From Echinostoma caproni (lineage: Eukaryota; Platyhelminthes; Trematoda; Plagiorchiida; Echinostomatidae): DNA of 64,000 bases. The position numbers were made by a program, and so were the translations under genes. Below are positions 13,707 to 24,000 of the stretch, piece after piece (position 1 is the first letter of the stretch; the number at the start of each line of letters is the position of its first letter). The DNA is taken from the NCBI GenBank assembly GCA_900618425.1, contig UZAN01039456.1:43733-107732 (forward strand), read 5' to 3'. The notes beneath the pieces are model-generated. The model saw nothing but the letters and a program-made list of their open reading frames with translations. It had not been told where the DNA came from and searched no databases.

Positions 13707-15071
13707 ATGTGCACAGTACAAACAGCGGCTAAGTTGTCACGTGATAACTCTGTTCACGTGACTCAAAGTCAACAGTTTAACCTTGTTCAATTTAAATTCA
13801 GCGGCGGATCCGCGAACTTCATGTCTATCGTTAGATGTGTGAATCTATTTACTGCATTATGTTCGATCATTGCTATTTGTCTCCAGCTGTCTGGACTAAT
13901 TGTGTTAGCAAACACAAACAACAGCAATATCACAACCCCCACCACAACCAGCAACAACACCAACACCAACATTAATATCAACAAAAGAAGTACACACACT
14001 TCCAAACCATGTTGCATGCGTGGACGGAATATTTGTGAAGGACCAAAGATAACTATAGTTGGAGAATCAACCGCCTGTGATGCGTTTGTTAAAAATCTAT
14101 CGGCTGTAGATTATCTGGAATTCCGTGTTGATAAGCATCATCCTCTAACAGAGAATCAGTACACAATTCTCATAATTGATATAGACTTTCCGATACCTCA
14201 AAATCAGTTTGAAAACGCCTCAATTATTTATGCAGCTGTCAACGTTCCCGGGAACTGTCTGAAAAACTCTCGTGGCTGTCGGCCTAAAATCTTCCACTGG
14301 TATCGAATAGAATGTGAGAATCAGTATGACCATATTGATCGACTGCATTTGTTGCTTCTGCAACAATTCATTGAGCTGGGTGTGAATCAGTTAAGACACC
14401 TAACTCGCGGTTCCTTCCCTTATACGGAATTGTACAAAGGCACATTTTGGTACACGAAACCGATTCGATGCCATCGTTATTTGTGGCATCGGTGCTTACA
14501 TCATCCCCATTACGACCAATATATGAGTTCCACTTTTAGCGGTCGATTTGTCCAAATTCCAGATTACGATGATAACGATGCGAATCAATTAAACGATAAA
14601 CTTCTGGAGAAATTTAAAAGTGTAGTTATTACAAGTAGGATGATTGAATATGAGAAAAATACATGCTTTCTGAGGCAAATTATAGACAATTTGCCGTTAG
14701 AAACATCGCTGGAAGACTCATTTGACTTTGATATCGAAAAATGTTTAAATAAAAGCATGATATGGAAAGAAATCTATGCGCGACTACAGAACCGGACTAT
14801 TTCGACCTCAATAAAACGCATGCTTAAGAAGTGGTACATCTCTGCTATGCAGCAATATGTTCATTGGAGAATGTTTCAAAAATTTACCACAGCATACGGA
14901 TCGATTGCAGAGGAGGATGAATCTCATAGTATGGACATTCGATACCAAAAAGAGTCACAGCTGACCAGACGAATGATAGCTCGTTTAGAGCTCTTGTTCA
15001 GAGTGTTTTGGGAATTAAATTCTCCTTGGTTTCCCCCGCTGAATCATTTTCGTGAAATAGGTTTCTTCTGA
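13707..15071 (+). CDS. Orphan single-exon secretory or type II membrane protein
   Basis: This is the longest open frame in the window: 454 codons from the first ATG, or 416 from the ATG at 13821, which I prefer. That internal Met (residue 39) is followed at once by a hydrophobic segment, LFTALCSIIAICLQLSGLIV (residues 48-66), typical of a signal anchor or uncleaved signal peptide. The 38 residues before it look like translated 5' UTR. Then come an Asn/Thr-rich low-complexity stalk (about 69-98), a Cys-containing ectodomain (CC at 102-103 and further Cys), a strand followed by a DID motif in ILIIDIDFPIP, a His/Tyr/Trp-rich stretch (HRYLWHRCLHHPHYDQY), and a basic helical C-terminus. Several N-glycosylation sequons are present (NIT, NLS, NAS, NKS, NRT). 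I do not recognise the family. Signal anchor, stalk and DxD-like motif together recall Golgi glycosyltransferases, but no known transferase signature is visible, so no function is assigned. The absence of introns in such a genome suggests a retrogene or a fast-evolving lineage-specific gene. Confidence 0.7.
   Translation: MCTVQTAAKLSRDNSVHVTQSQQFNLVQFKFSGGSANFMSIVRCVNLFTALCSIIAICLQLSGLIVLANTNNSNITTPTTTSNNTNTNININKRSTHTSKPCCMRGRNICEGPKITIVGESTACDAFVKNLSAVDYLEFRVDKHHPLTENQYTILIIDIDFPIPQNQFENASIIYAAVNVPGNCLKNSRGCRPKIFHWYRIECENQYDHIDRLHLLLLQQFIELGVNQLRHLTRGSFPYTELYKGTFWYTKPIRCHRYLWHRCLHHPHYDQYMSSTFSGRFVQIPDYDDNDANQLNDKLLEKFKSVVITSRMIEYEKNTCFLRQIIDNLPLETSLEDSFDFDIEKCLNKSMIWKEIYARLQNRTISTSIKRMLKKWYISAMQQYVHWRMFQKFTTAYGSIAEEDESHSMDIRYQKESQLTRRMIARLELLFRVFWELNSPWFPPLNHFREIGFF
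13738..13760. promoter_or_regulatory. Paired CACGTG palindromes upstream of probable start
   Basis: Two CACGTG hexamers (13738-13743 and 13755-13760) sit 17 bases apart and about 60-80 bases upstream of the ATG at 13821. CACGTG is the classic E-box core for bHLH factors. If they are regulatory they would favour 13821 as the true start, because otherwise they lie inside the coding frame. The function is inferred. Confidence 0.25.
13909..13995 (+). repeat. Low-complexity AAC/ACC tract inside the orphan CDS
   Basis: A run of degenerate AAC, ACC and ATC codons encodes the Asn/Thr-rich stalk after the membrane segment. It looks like an expanded trinucleotide repeat and probably varies in length between individuals or species. 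Confidence 0.6.
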
Positions 15072-18000
15072 ACAAGCTTTTTGTTTTATGGTCGGATGGT
15101 TTGAATTCTCCAAAGTTCAGATTATTAGAAGTTGAAATTGAACTGTCGGAAACTTCATTTATGATAGTTTGTTAAAACAGATGCGTCTTCTGACGTGCTA
15201 CCGTAATCCATAATAATCATCTGTGTGTATGAGAAGGATTGACTGCGTTTGGGAACAAACTCAAGTGAGATTCTCGCTCATTCGATAAACACCTCACCGT
15301 ATATATATATATATATATATACCTTTTTGAATGCGCTTATTAGCTACGGATTATACTATGTTTAATATAGACAATCGACCCTTATGAGCTCAAACGAGTT
15401 GAATCCATGTGCTTCGCATCACCCTCGAAGTTGTGGCACTAGCTCACTCCTTCCCCTGCGAGCGTACACACCTCAGAATTGGTTCAGGAAACCAACCGTG
15501 CGAAGCGAAGTAACTCCCAGTAACAATGATCCGATAACATTATGCGCACATACAGTGATCCATTTCACCCAATCTGATGTTAGACTTTTCCATCCACCGA
15601 GGTTTTATATTCACAAAAATTATGAAAGAATGATTAGTTGATAGTTACATGAAAGTGCTGGAGAATTATGATGATGATGGTGATGAGATGATGATGACGA
15701 TAATAATAATTATGAATTGTTAAAGACTGTTGTTCACTTGGAATTATGTTCTAAAAATCAACTGGTACCCTTAAAAGCGAAACGCATTACTTGATTCATC
15801 GTGTGGAAGCTCAGTTATCCTCTGAATCATTATGCAGGAATGGTTTGGTCTTTTTTGTCCCTTCTCAGTGTCTACATCTATTACATCTTTATTTTACATA
15901 AATGTCACAGATCAACTTCGTAATCAGCATTACTTCTTTTTCTTGATCGCAAAAAGATGCACCCCAGGTTTTACCTTCTTTTTCATCAACTTAAAATTGC
16001 TTCAGATTTTAGGAATGACTTTCTATTCTTGCAAGCGTACGCAAATAGATGGGCGTTCTTTTGGATGTCCTTTAATCTTCAACAACCGGTACTGAGAAAC
16101 TTTAGCCAGGCTACTCCGTCATGGTGATGATCGTAACCGATAGTTGACGTCACTGAGTACTATGATTGAGTGTCGCGAACAGTGGCTCTCGTGCATTTTC
16201 TCATTATCCTTGCAACCTTAATCAGCCAGAATTCCCTATTTTTTCTTTGACTGCTTCCAGCGTTCAAATCTTCCTTCTGCACACTTATCGAAATGGGTAA
16301 TCTCAAGACAGAATCGAATAGTGCCGCACAACTATGTGTGGTTAATGATTGTAAATTGAATTGATCCCAATATCCAACACATTTTAACACCTGTGTGAGT
16401 AGTATGTTACTTAGGTGTGCAGGCGTACGGTAATGGTCATTGATGAAACAGGACTAACAAAATGAACTGGCTTCTGCTGCAAACTCAGTGATCAACTCTT
16501 TCGCTTCGGGACAAACGCTACATAAAATACACCGCTTCACTTAGAATTCTCACAGGCCGCTTGATTGAACACGGTTCGGATGACTGACGCTAAAGAAAAG
16601 CTGTCCATTTTGCAAACATCCACAGAAGACTGAAACTTCAGTGGGCATTCTGACGGTGTTTTTGGGATAACAGATGTGATGGTCAATGATCCGAATGGTT
16701 GAAGTGAGGTTTTGTACTGAGGCGCCGTGATGGAACAGTTTACATACGGCGATCATGATGAATATGCTTGGATGATGGCACAGCCTATTCCGTTGTATAA
16801 AACGATATTTTTCGTATGTGTGTAATGAATAAAAATCAAAGGCTATGCGCATGGCAATACTATATCCTTTTTATGTGTGGGTGTTTCGAAATTGTGCACT
16901 CTGACCTTAGTAAAAGAACGTATGTTCCTTGATGGCAGGGGAGATCTAAATTTCGGTTTAAGAAATTTTCCCACGGATTATGTCCATCCCTTACAGCATC
17001 TACTGCGAAAATCTGATACATTGCTATCTTGTGGCAAGACCGTTCACTCTGAAGTGGGACCGCAGAGGGATTAATAGCCCGGCTGCAACCATAATGATGC
17101 TCCGGGGGCTCCCAGCTCACCTAGAATTCAAACAGATCAAAAAGAGAAGCGCAACTCGCTTTAGAATAATATGCTAGCAGTGTATTATTATTATTATTAT
17201 TATTATATTTCACAACCGTCTGAGGCCAGACTGTGTGCCAAACAAATCATGGCACAATAATCTTTATAAAAGAATTGCACACAGCTCAACTAGTTAAACG
17301 CCGACATCCCGAGCGCACTACGTTTGTGCACCCCAATCAGCTAGCTGTCTTGCGAGTCAGAATTTGATTAACTGAAAGCCGGTTTTTTATTCTTTAAGAT
17401 AATTTATCCTGAAAACCTTGTGGTATTCCAATCACGAGCAAGCAGTGGACCGAAGTGTTTGTTGTAAGGGTTACTATATATATATATATTTATATATATA
17501 TAACTGTCTATGGGATTTGATTAAGATGAATAGCAAGCTTAGCTAATGGTTTGAAGAGGAATAATTTTAGATAACCCATGATTTGACTTGTATACATCAA
17601 ATTCTTGACTAGTTCAACATGTAACCTGGGTTGTTTTCTCTGTCATAGTCTGAAATGCTGAACTATTTTATCATTGATTGACATTCTTTAACACAGGTGA
17701 ATGTTGTTGTAGTAGTCGGGTTCGCAGTGAAATCTTCGGAAGTTTATCTAATTTCGCTGAATGTATCCGCACTTTACTCCATAGAATAGGTCTATAGCTT
17801 TTACAAACGGCCCCTAACTAGATAAAATAGCTAAATATATCAGTGTATCCCCATAAGACTTTAAACAGAATGCAGTGGAGAATTGAAGGATCACAGTGCA
17901 AAACAATAATTTTATTCGTCGCTAGTATTGTTGTTCAATGGATACATTGCTGGTTATTTAATCCCATTCGACACCCACGATTAAGCTCCTTGTCAAATAT

Positions 18001-18700
18001 ATCTTTTAATGCTCAAAACTGCCTGTTAGGTGCACATTAACTGGTTAAAGTGAAGGTAATCACGACCTCAGTAAAATTTGGTGCCCCAACTGTTTCAGGC
18101 CGTAGACTGAAACAGCCCATCTAACGGTTCATGTCCAAAAGTATGTCTGATTATGGTTTGCTGTTCATCGTTCTATCTCATTGCGACTCACACTTCCCAA
18201 CCCCCGACCGAGGTCAGTTACTGTAGCGTTTGCTTAATCTGGTATAAAGCTACATCTGTCTAAGCAGAGCTTGTCTACTGTGCAAGGTGTAGGATAAGAG
18301 AAATATCGCAGTCTAATCAAACGAAAACTGTTATCTCTGCTTCAAAGGTATAGCAAGTACTTCGATTAACCAATCCAGCCCACCATGACAGGTTACAGTT
18401 ACTCGTTCGATCAGGCAACTTGCGTCCGGTGGCGATTTATCATCCTACTTGATAAGGGACAACCATGTAGCATCACATGAACTTAACGTCAGTTAATTAG
18501 CCTATCTGTGTATACGCGTTCATATGCGAGTCAAGTTCACGAATGAACGATCAGTTTAATCCAAATGACATGATTCAAAGCGCGCATAAAGAAGCAGAGA
18601 GCAAAATGTAAGTCATTTTACTTCCTTTTTTAATTATTAAATATACAAATGTACAGTCGATATTCAGGAAGGGGGGAGCTGCGGACACACAAAGGCTGCC
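15072..18700. other. Non-coding stretch with microsatellites
   Basis: It contains an AT dinucleotide tract at about 15300-15321, a GAT/ATA-rich tract at about 15668-15712, a TTA trinucleotide tract at about 17184-17206 and a second TA tract at about 17473-17502. Short frames of 65-100 codons occur but none is recognisable. No polyadenylation signal AATAAA is evident just after the stop at 15071. Confidence 0.45.
17210..17290. repeat. Copy 1 of a dispersed repeat (with 49395-49435)
   Basis: The segment around CCAAACAAATCA followed by CAATAATCTTTAT recurs in similar form near 49403-49433, next to TA-rich sequence. This suggests two ends of the same dispersed repeat family. Its class is unknown. 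Confidence 0.3.
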
Positions 18701-18732
18701 CGGGGAAAATAAAGAAGTAGGAAAGAAGGGTG

Positions 18733-18800
18733 GCGGTGGAGCGGTTCGAACCCGGGACTTCCGGGTCACAACTTGGTGACCTAACCACATGGTTTCCGGA
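18733..18800 (-). repeat. tRNA-derived SINE-like head
   Basis: On the minus strand an A-box-like GTGGTTAGGTCACCAAG is followed about 20 bases later by CGGGTTCGAACCG, a good B box. The segment is markedly GC-richer than its flanks. A full cloverleaf with a paired acceptor stem is not apparent, so a SINE is more likely than a functional tRNA gene. Confidence 0.45.
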
Positions 18801-18901
18801 ATTAGTTGGTTCCTGTTGTTTAACCGCAATGAACTGTCTGTCAAACACATTAGGGGTACATTGAATGCACCAGAGCAGTCGGAAACCTAGATATTCGGAA
18901 T

Positions 18902-19108
18902 GTGGCACTAATACCAAATGCAGACATTGGCATTAATCCGAAATCGAAATCGCAGAGAAAACCATTGGGTAAGTTAGTGGATACAGTCAAGGATAAGTGC
19001 ACACTCGGCAATCACGACATGGATAACTCACCCTTTTCCCAGTTGGAGCCATCTACACTATTGTGTGAGCATCACAATACCAAAATAAAAAGACCGAAGT
19101 CAATGTAA
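18902..19108 (+). other. Short lysine-rich open frame, unknown
   Basis: A 68-codon plus-strand frame with a Lys-rich, protein-like composition (NPKSKSQRKPLGKLVDTVKD) ends just before AT-rich sequence. It could be an orphan terminal exon. Nothing recognisable, and no firm acceptor was identified. Confidence 0.15.
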
Positions 19109-19381
19109 GAATCGTTTGATTGCAAATGATTATGTAGATTTTTCATGGCATATGCCTAGCCTATTTTCTATTTTTTTTTCTCAAATTTTCACACCCATCC
19201 ATGACTGGCGATTAACTAGACAGATGCCTTGGGGATGAGGTCTTAAGTAATTCACTAATTCGGTGACCAAAAACCGACAGCATTGATCGATTGAGCCAAA
19301 TAACAATACACCAAACTGGTTGACTGACCGATTGGTTGTCTGACTGACAGCAGCTCACTGATTTGCTGGTCTGTCGGTTGA

Positions 19382-19386
19382 CTAAC
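19382..19386. repeat. Left target-site duplication of solo LTR (CTAAC)
   Basis: CTAAC immediately precedes the LTR start TGTGGTGATC and is repeated exactly after the LTR end at 19903-19907. A 5-bp duplication is what Gypsy-type integrases usually leave. Confidence 0.7.
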
Positions 19387-19837
19387 TGTGGTGATCCATC
19401 CCTATCAGGTGACGCTTACCCTGACGCGGCGCGTTACCATTTTCGGACCCCTCCGATCCATCAACTTTCAAAGGTGACGTCAATGAAACGAGTACGTGCC
19501 ACCGCTTCTGACTACACATCATAGGCAGATCGTGCCAGCCAATCGGAGACAGTGCAGTCCAGACAAAAGCAAAATGATACAAGCGATTGGGATAGATCTT
19601 CTTTTGTACATATTATTTAATGGCCCTCATTTTTTCCAATAAGCGAACTACGAACCACCATTCCTGTGGCCTTTTCCTCGCGTCTCCGTTACGTAGTGTA
19701 TTGTATGCTAGTGCCATTGCGGTCCAGTGCTTACGTGACCCAGTCCGTGATTGCTAGTCCTTGACTCGTGTTCCTGAATTCATATTGCGTGGTTTGAGTT
19801 GCGAATCCAGTGCGTATTACTCCTCCTCCTCCTCCTC

Positions 19838-19870
<33 letters not shown>

Positions 19871-19902
19871 GTACTACTACTACTACTACTACGATCATCA
19901 CA
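19387..19902 (+). mobile_element. Solo LTR, Gypsy-type (516 bp)
   Basis: The segment starts with TGTGGTGATC and ends with GATCATCACA. These ends are inverted repeats matching at 9 of 10 positions, with the canonical TG...CA termini, and CTAAC flanks both sides. The interior has a GC-rich first third (about 19400-19480), an AT-rich middle (about 19590-19645) and a terminal microsatellite of CCT then CTA units (about 19820-19890). No gag, protease or RT frame adjoins either side, so this is a solo LTR left by recombination. Its opening resembles the LTRs I remember from trematode CsRn1-like Gypsy elements; that family assignment is from memory and untested. The exact duplication and near-perfect ends suggest fairly recent insertion. 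Confidence 0.75.
19818..19892. repeat. CCT/CTA trinucleotide microsatellite
   Basis: Tandem CCT units pass directly into CTA units with one CTAGTA interruption. The tract lies wholly within the 3' part of the solo LTR. Confidence 0.8.
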
Positions 19903-19907
19903 CTAAC
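19903..19907. repeat. Right target-site duplication of solo LTR (CTAAC)
   Basis: Exact match to 19382-19386, directly abutting the LTR end. Confidence 0.7.
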
Positions 19908-19917
19908 TGACGGAGTA

Positions 19918-19982
19918 ACTGATTGAATAACTGAATAATTGATTGACTGATGGATTGATTGATCGATTGATTGATTGATTGG
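19918..19982. repeat. Degenerate GATT/GACT tetranucleotide tract
   Basis: Imperfect tandem GATT, GACT and GAAT units follow the solo LTR and are independent of its duplication. Confidence 0.6.
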
Positions 19983-20790
19983 TCAGATTGATGCTTGGAA
20001 GAGAGATCAATCAAATAAATAAGAATTTATGTACTTCCCTCCAATCAGACACTCTATATTCGTGTACTCGGAAAGCCAAACCTCACTAAGTGGGGTAGAA
20101 AAACCATCTTGATCGAACTGATTTTCATTATGCTAAATTATTTGAACGCGCACTGCGGAAAAGTGCATCCCACATTTAAGTCTACAACGCGCACCATATA
20201 GACGACGAAAACCATCCGAACCTTGTGCATATCTCAGGCGGTTTAGTCGAACAACAGTCCATAGATATGTGCCAACTTCGAGGCAAATTAGGAGTTTAGC
20301 TGTTGACGTGGAATCGAAAAAAGAAGCACTAAGTCCGCACAACACATACAACTCAATACCGTGCTAACGGAACCAATAGATCGAGTAGTAACTACCAATT
20401 TAATAAATCAGTATTTTCATAACGTATCTCTCTCTCTCTCGAGGCTGCTTTTTGGTGAACATGCGACTGTAGATTAATCATTAAGACATAACAGCTGTCC
20501 AATTCCTCGTTGGCCTTCATTTGTTCCATTTTTCCCAAATGGTACTTATCCCCGTGGAAATAAATTTTTCTTGACAGATACTGATTGCGATGTAAACCAT
20601 TAATTCGTATGTTTCTAATGACAAGGGGTCGAATAAACATTTTCAATCCTTGGGATCAATCGGACGCCCAATTAAGCGAGTAGAATCACACGCTGAGACA
20701 ACGAAAAGGTCGTGATCATACAAAAATGCAGAAAGGGGAAAATATTTCTCTTTCGTTCCGTCTCAGATTATTCAGAAAAATGTTTTTTAA
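19983..20790. other. Region downstream of the cathepsin-like gene
   Basis: This minus-strand 3' flank of the pseudo-cathepsin gene holds a TC dinucleotide tract near 20427-20441 and two short minus ORFs of 72 and 84 codons that I do not recognise. No clear AATAAA on the minus strand was found close to the stop, so the 3' UTR end is undetermined. Confidence 0.4.
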
Positions 20791-20794
20791 AAAG

Positions 20795-21017
20795 TTATTG
20801 GATATTCTTCAGAATTGGTAAACTCGCGTAGTTGGCTATTCCACACATGTTGAAGAAGCCTCTAGCAATCTTTACGTATCCTTCTTCGCCATAATCGGGA
20901 CCGAGTGAAGTTTTTGCCAACCAGTAATCGTGGAATGCAGCCCATTTATAGCCCACGAGCAAAATCGATAGATTGGGTGAATCACGTTTGCATTTGAAGC
21001 TGTAATAAATTCCGCCA
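20795..21017 (-). other. Exon 4: C-terminal domain with lost His and Asn
   Basis: The acceptor TTTTTGCAG|TGG at 21018/21017 completes a Gly codon in phase 2 and gives GGGIYYSFKC. Leu277 is encoded by CTA at 20969-20971 where His is expected, and Thr297 by ACT at 20909-20911 where Asn is expected. The Trp of NSWG is Leu and the Gly of VGYG is Lys. The terminal block IARGFFNMCGIANYASLPIL is well conserved. Confidence 0.88.
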
Positions 21018-24000
21018 CTGCAAAAACACAGGGACAAAGAGAGAGTGAGAGACAGATAGAAAGAGGGAGATATGTTAGAGATACCTAATGAAAATCCGTT
21101 GTGGCGAGAAAACAAACAATAACGTGCCATTGGTTTCGTTTCATGACTCATGTAGCCGTAACTTTAATTTACTGAGCCAGCAAATGCCTGTCGTATGACT
21201 TGTGTTTTGAATAAAACATCAGAGACCTTTGAATATGAACCATCTGCAATAAAACACATGTATCTCCTTAAGGTGAACCTTTTCCTTTGTTTAAAAAAAG
21301 AAGATGGATGTATTCAATATATGTTTTTTAACACGATAAACTTCATAACTGGCATTCAGCCAAATTTGACATGGTTTTTAGCATCTAACCCGCAAAACAC
21401 TCCTTCAAACCATCTCGTGATTTTCTTTAATATATATCTATACATATGATAACCGGATACGTATGCCTGGAGCATAGCAAGAATATCAAAACCTGTTGCA
21501 CTTGCGTGAGAATTTTGTCTAGTTGTCCAGATATTAATTATTGCAACATATATCTATCTTACAGTTCCGTAATGTATTGTATCGCTCCCAGAATAGATCA
21601 TATTACGCACACCGATTGATGCGTACGAGAATGAAGCCGGTGGTCATGGCGACTGAGTGTCGTTAATCACCATCAGCCGTAATAATCCGTACATCGCGTG
21701 TATAAATTTCGCTACGTTTGACTCAGTTCTACGCTGTGGTTTGTGTCCCTGTCAATTCCTTGATTTGATCCTCCTTGAGGATGGATTAACTGTACCGTTG
21801 ATCAAACAAATACCGAAAGAAAACATCGTCTCTTCACCACCACCTGGGGACATTATATCCTAGTGAGAATGGACGAACCCCTTTCGAAAATCGACCTCGA
21901 TCGGCTGGGTAAGGAATCGAACCATGTTAATATTGATTGAAAAATCGATCGTCATTCTCAGACATGGATGTTGGAATGACTCATTGCATGGGTGGATTCA
22001 TTCTAGGCCCTCAATAACCTAGTGAGTAGATTCCATTGAGGCCGAGGTGCATTGGAATGACCGTTTCCTTTGAACCAAACGCACATGTCTACCTGTGTGA
22101 CATTAAAAGACAATTGACAAGATATTTAACAATTTTACAAGGATATAGCGGTAGAATCAACGATATTTCCCCTGAATGGCAAATTAAAATTTGAACTCAT
22201 TCACCAGCGAACAGAAATTACATTTTTCTCTATACTTCCGGATTGAGCATTGCATTCTATTCACGATGCCAATGTGAACGACCTGTCACCTACAGCTTCG
22301 CGATTTGTTATCAACTTTGTCACATAGAACCTCAAGCCCGTAACATCATTTCTGATCCTCATCGCATCTTTTTACAGCCCGAATACATATGTGCGATCCC
22401 CATAGTTCAGTGAGTGAGACAATTGGCCTATACGGTCAGTGACAGGTGATGACATGCTTCGGTTTTTTTTCCTGAATTTCGGTGCATCTATGCATAATAG
22501 TATACCCTTTTGATATTGCTTTCTGAACCCGTTCTTTGAATTGATAAACCATCACTTTGACACTTTGGATCCGCTCCCTTTCAGCGCACCTCATTGGTCA
22601 ATTGAGCACACGTTTTTCTACCCCCTAATTGACCATCTGTCTTCCCACGCTCTTTCTGTGCTGAAATGATCTGTCTTGCATCCTATCGAGCTCGTTGACG
22701 GACGTCAATTCCGTGAAGCCGTGCTATTTGCGCGAGATTGCTAAGCTGTATGTATTCGCGCAATTACCAAAGCTTACAACAGTAACTGCAACCAAGGACG
22801 AGTTTGGTGCTTGCACGGTATTCCGAGCGATGTAATATTCATTACGTGACAAGAGTATCACAAAATGCACAAAATGCAAACGCCGGTAATCTCTCGTCTG
22901 GTTGAGGGATTCCAAGTGGCGCAAACGGCGGTAAATGATCCAATCAGATCACAAAGAGGTTTAGAGGAAATTTAATAGTTTATATTCACGGATGAGGGAT
23001 ACGGCAATGTGAAACGATGGAGCAACCGCACTGTAGTTGCTGCGGCATTGACGATAGCTAAATTTCCCAAACTGACCACAGTCACTATGACCTCGGCTGA
23101 AGGGAAAAGGTGAACAGTTAAAGGGGTGTGAAATCACTGAATCATGCATGCCTTACTCACTATGGTCATGTTTGCTGATTGAGTAGCGATCGGTGTGATC
23201 ATGACTTCGTCCGCTTAGATCTTAGCAGTAGCTTGTTTGAACAGTAGAGGAAGACGTATGAGGGTGTGATGTAAAACCAATGCTGTTTGTCTCCTTGCAA
23301 TTTTTTCATCATACAACTGTACGAACAAAGGAGTGCGCAGGCGAATCGTTTAGGTTTTCGGGGAGGGGCATGATTAGGGTGTGACTGTGAGACAACTGGA
23401 CTAATGACAATGAATATTAAAGAATTATTAAAAAAGGAACCAAAGTTCACCACAATGATATCGATCGTAGTTTCTCTAACTACGATCAAGAACGAGTGTG
23501 GTGCTTTATCTGTACTCCGAGTGATACGCTTTTCATTGCATGGATCATAGACCTATGCGAATAGTAATGTTTCTGAGAGGCTGCTGTTGGTGATATTGAG
23601 GTGAACTTTGGTGACTGAGCCGTTTTACATCAATGGCCTAACAACCACAACCAGTTATACTGTAGTTCACCCATCCGTGGCTCCATAATCAATGGTACTG
23701 AACAAAACAGATGGCAGTCGATTCGTTCGATAAAAAGAAATATATAGTTAAAAGTGGATGCATGGTGTCAAACAAAGAAGAGCTGCATAGAGAATGTCAA
23801 AAATTACATATTACAGTGGACATTTATCACAAGCTCAAGGTCATTATGAGGATTGAGCTAAAAAGTAGTGACTACTGTGGGGACACTAAGAATCAACTGT
23901 AGTAATCTTTCGGCAGAAATGCAAGATAATTCGACGGAAACCAACATCAGTATTTTCTATATTGGATTTCGTTCACAAAGACAGTTACAGCCAGCCAAGT

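Noticed and set aside
13707..13820. First ATG as the translation start of the orphan protein
   Set aside because: The 38 residues before Met39 are not signal-like, would place the hydrophobic segment internally, and contain paired CACGTG elements; Met39 directly precedes the signal anchor. Kept only as an alternative.
18575..18917. Host proteins on the minus strand at 18.6-18.9 kb
   Set aside because: Both overlapping frames run through the tRNA-like A/B-box segment and have no protein-like features elsewhere.
20795..21017. Treating the cathepsin C-terminal segment as an isolated pseudogene fragment
   Set aside because: Exons 1 to 3 upstream join to it with canonical splice sites and matching phases and give exactly a full-length precursor, so it is the last exon of an intact gene.
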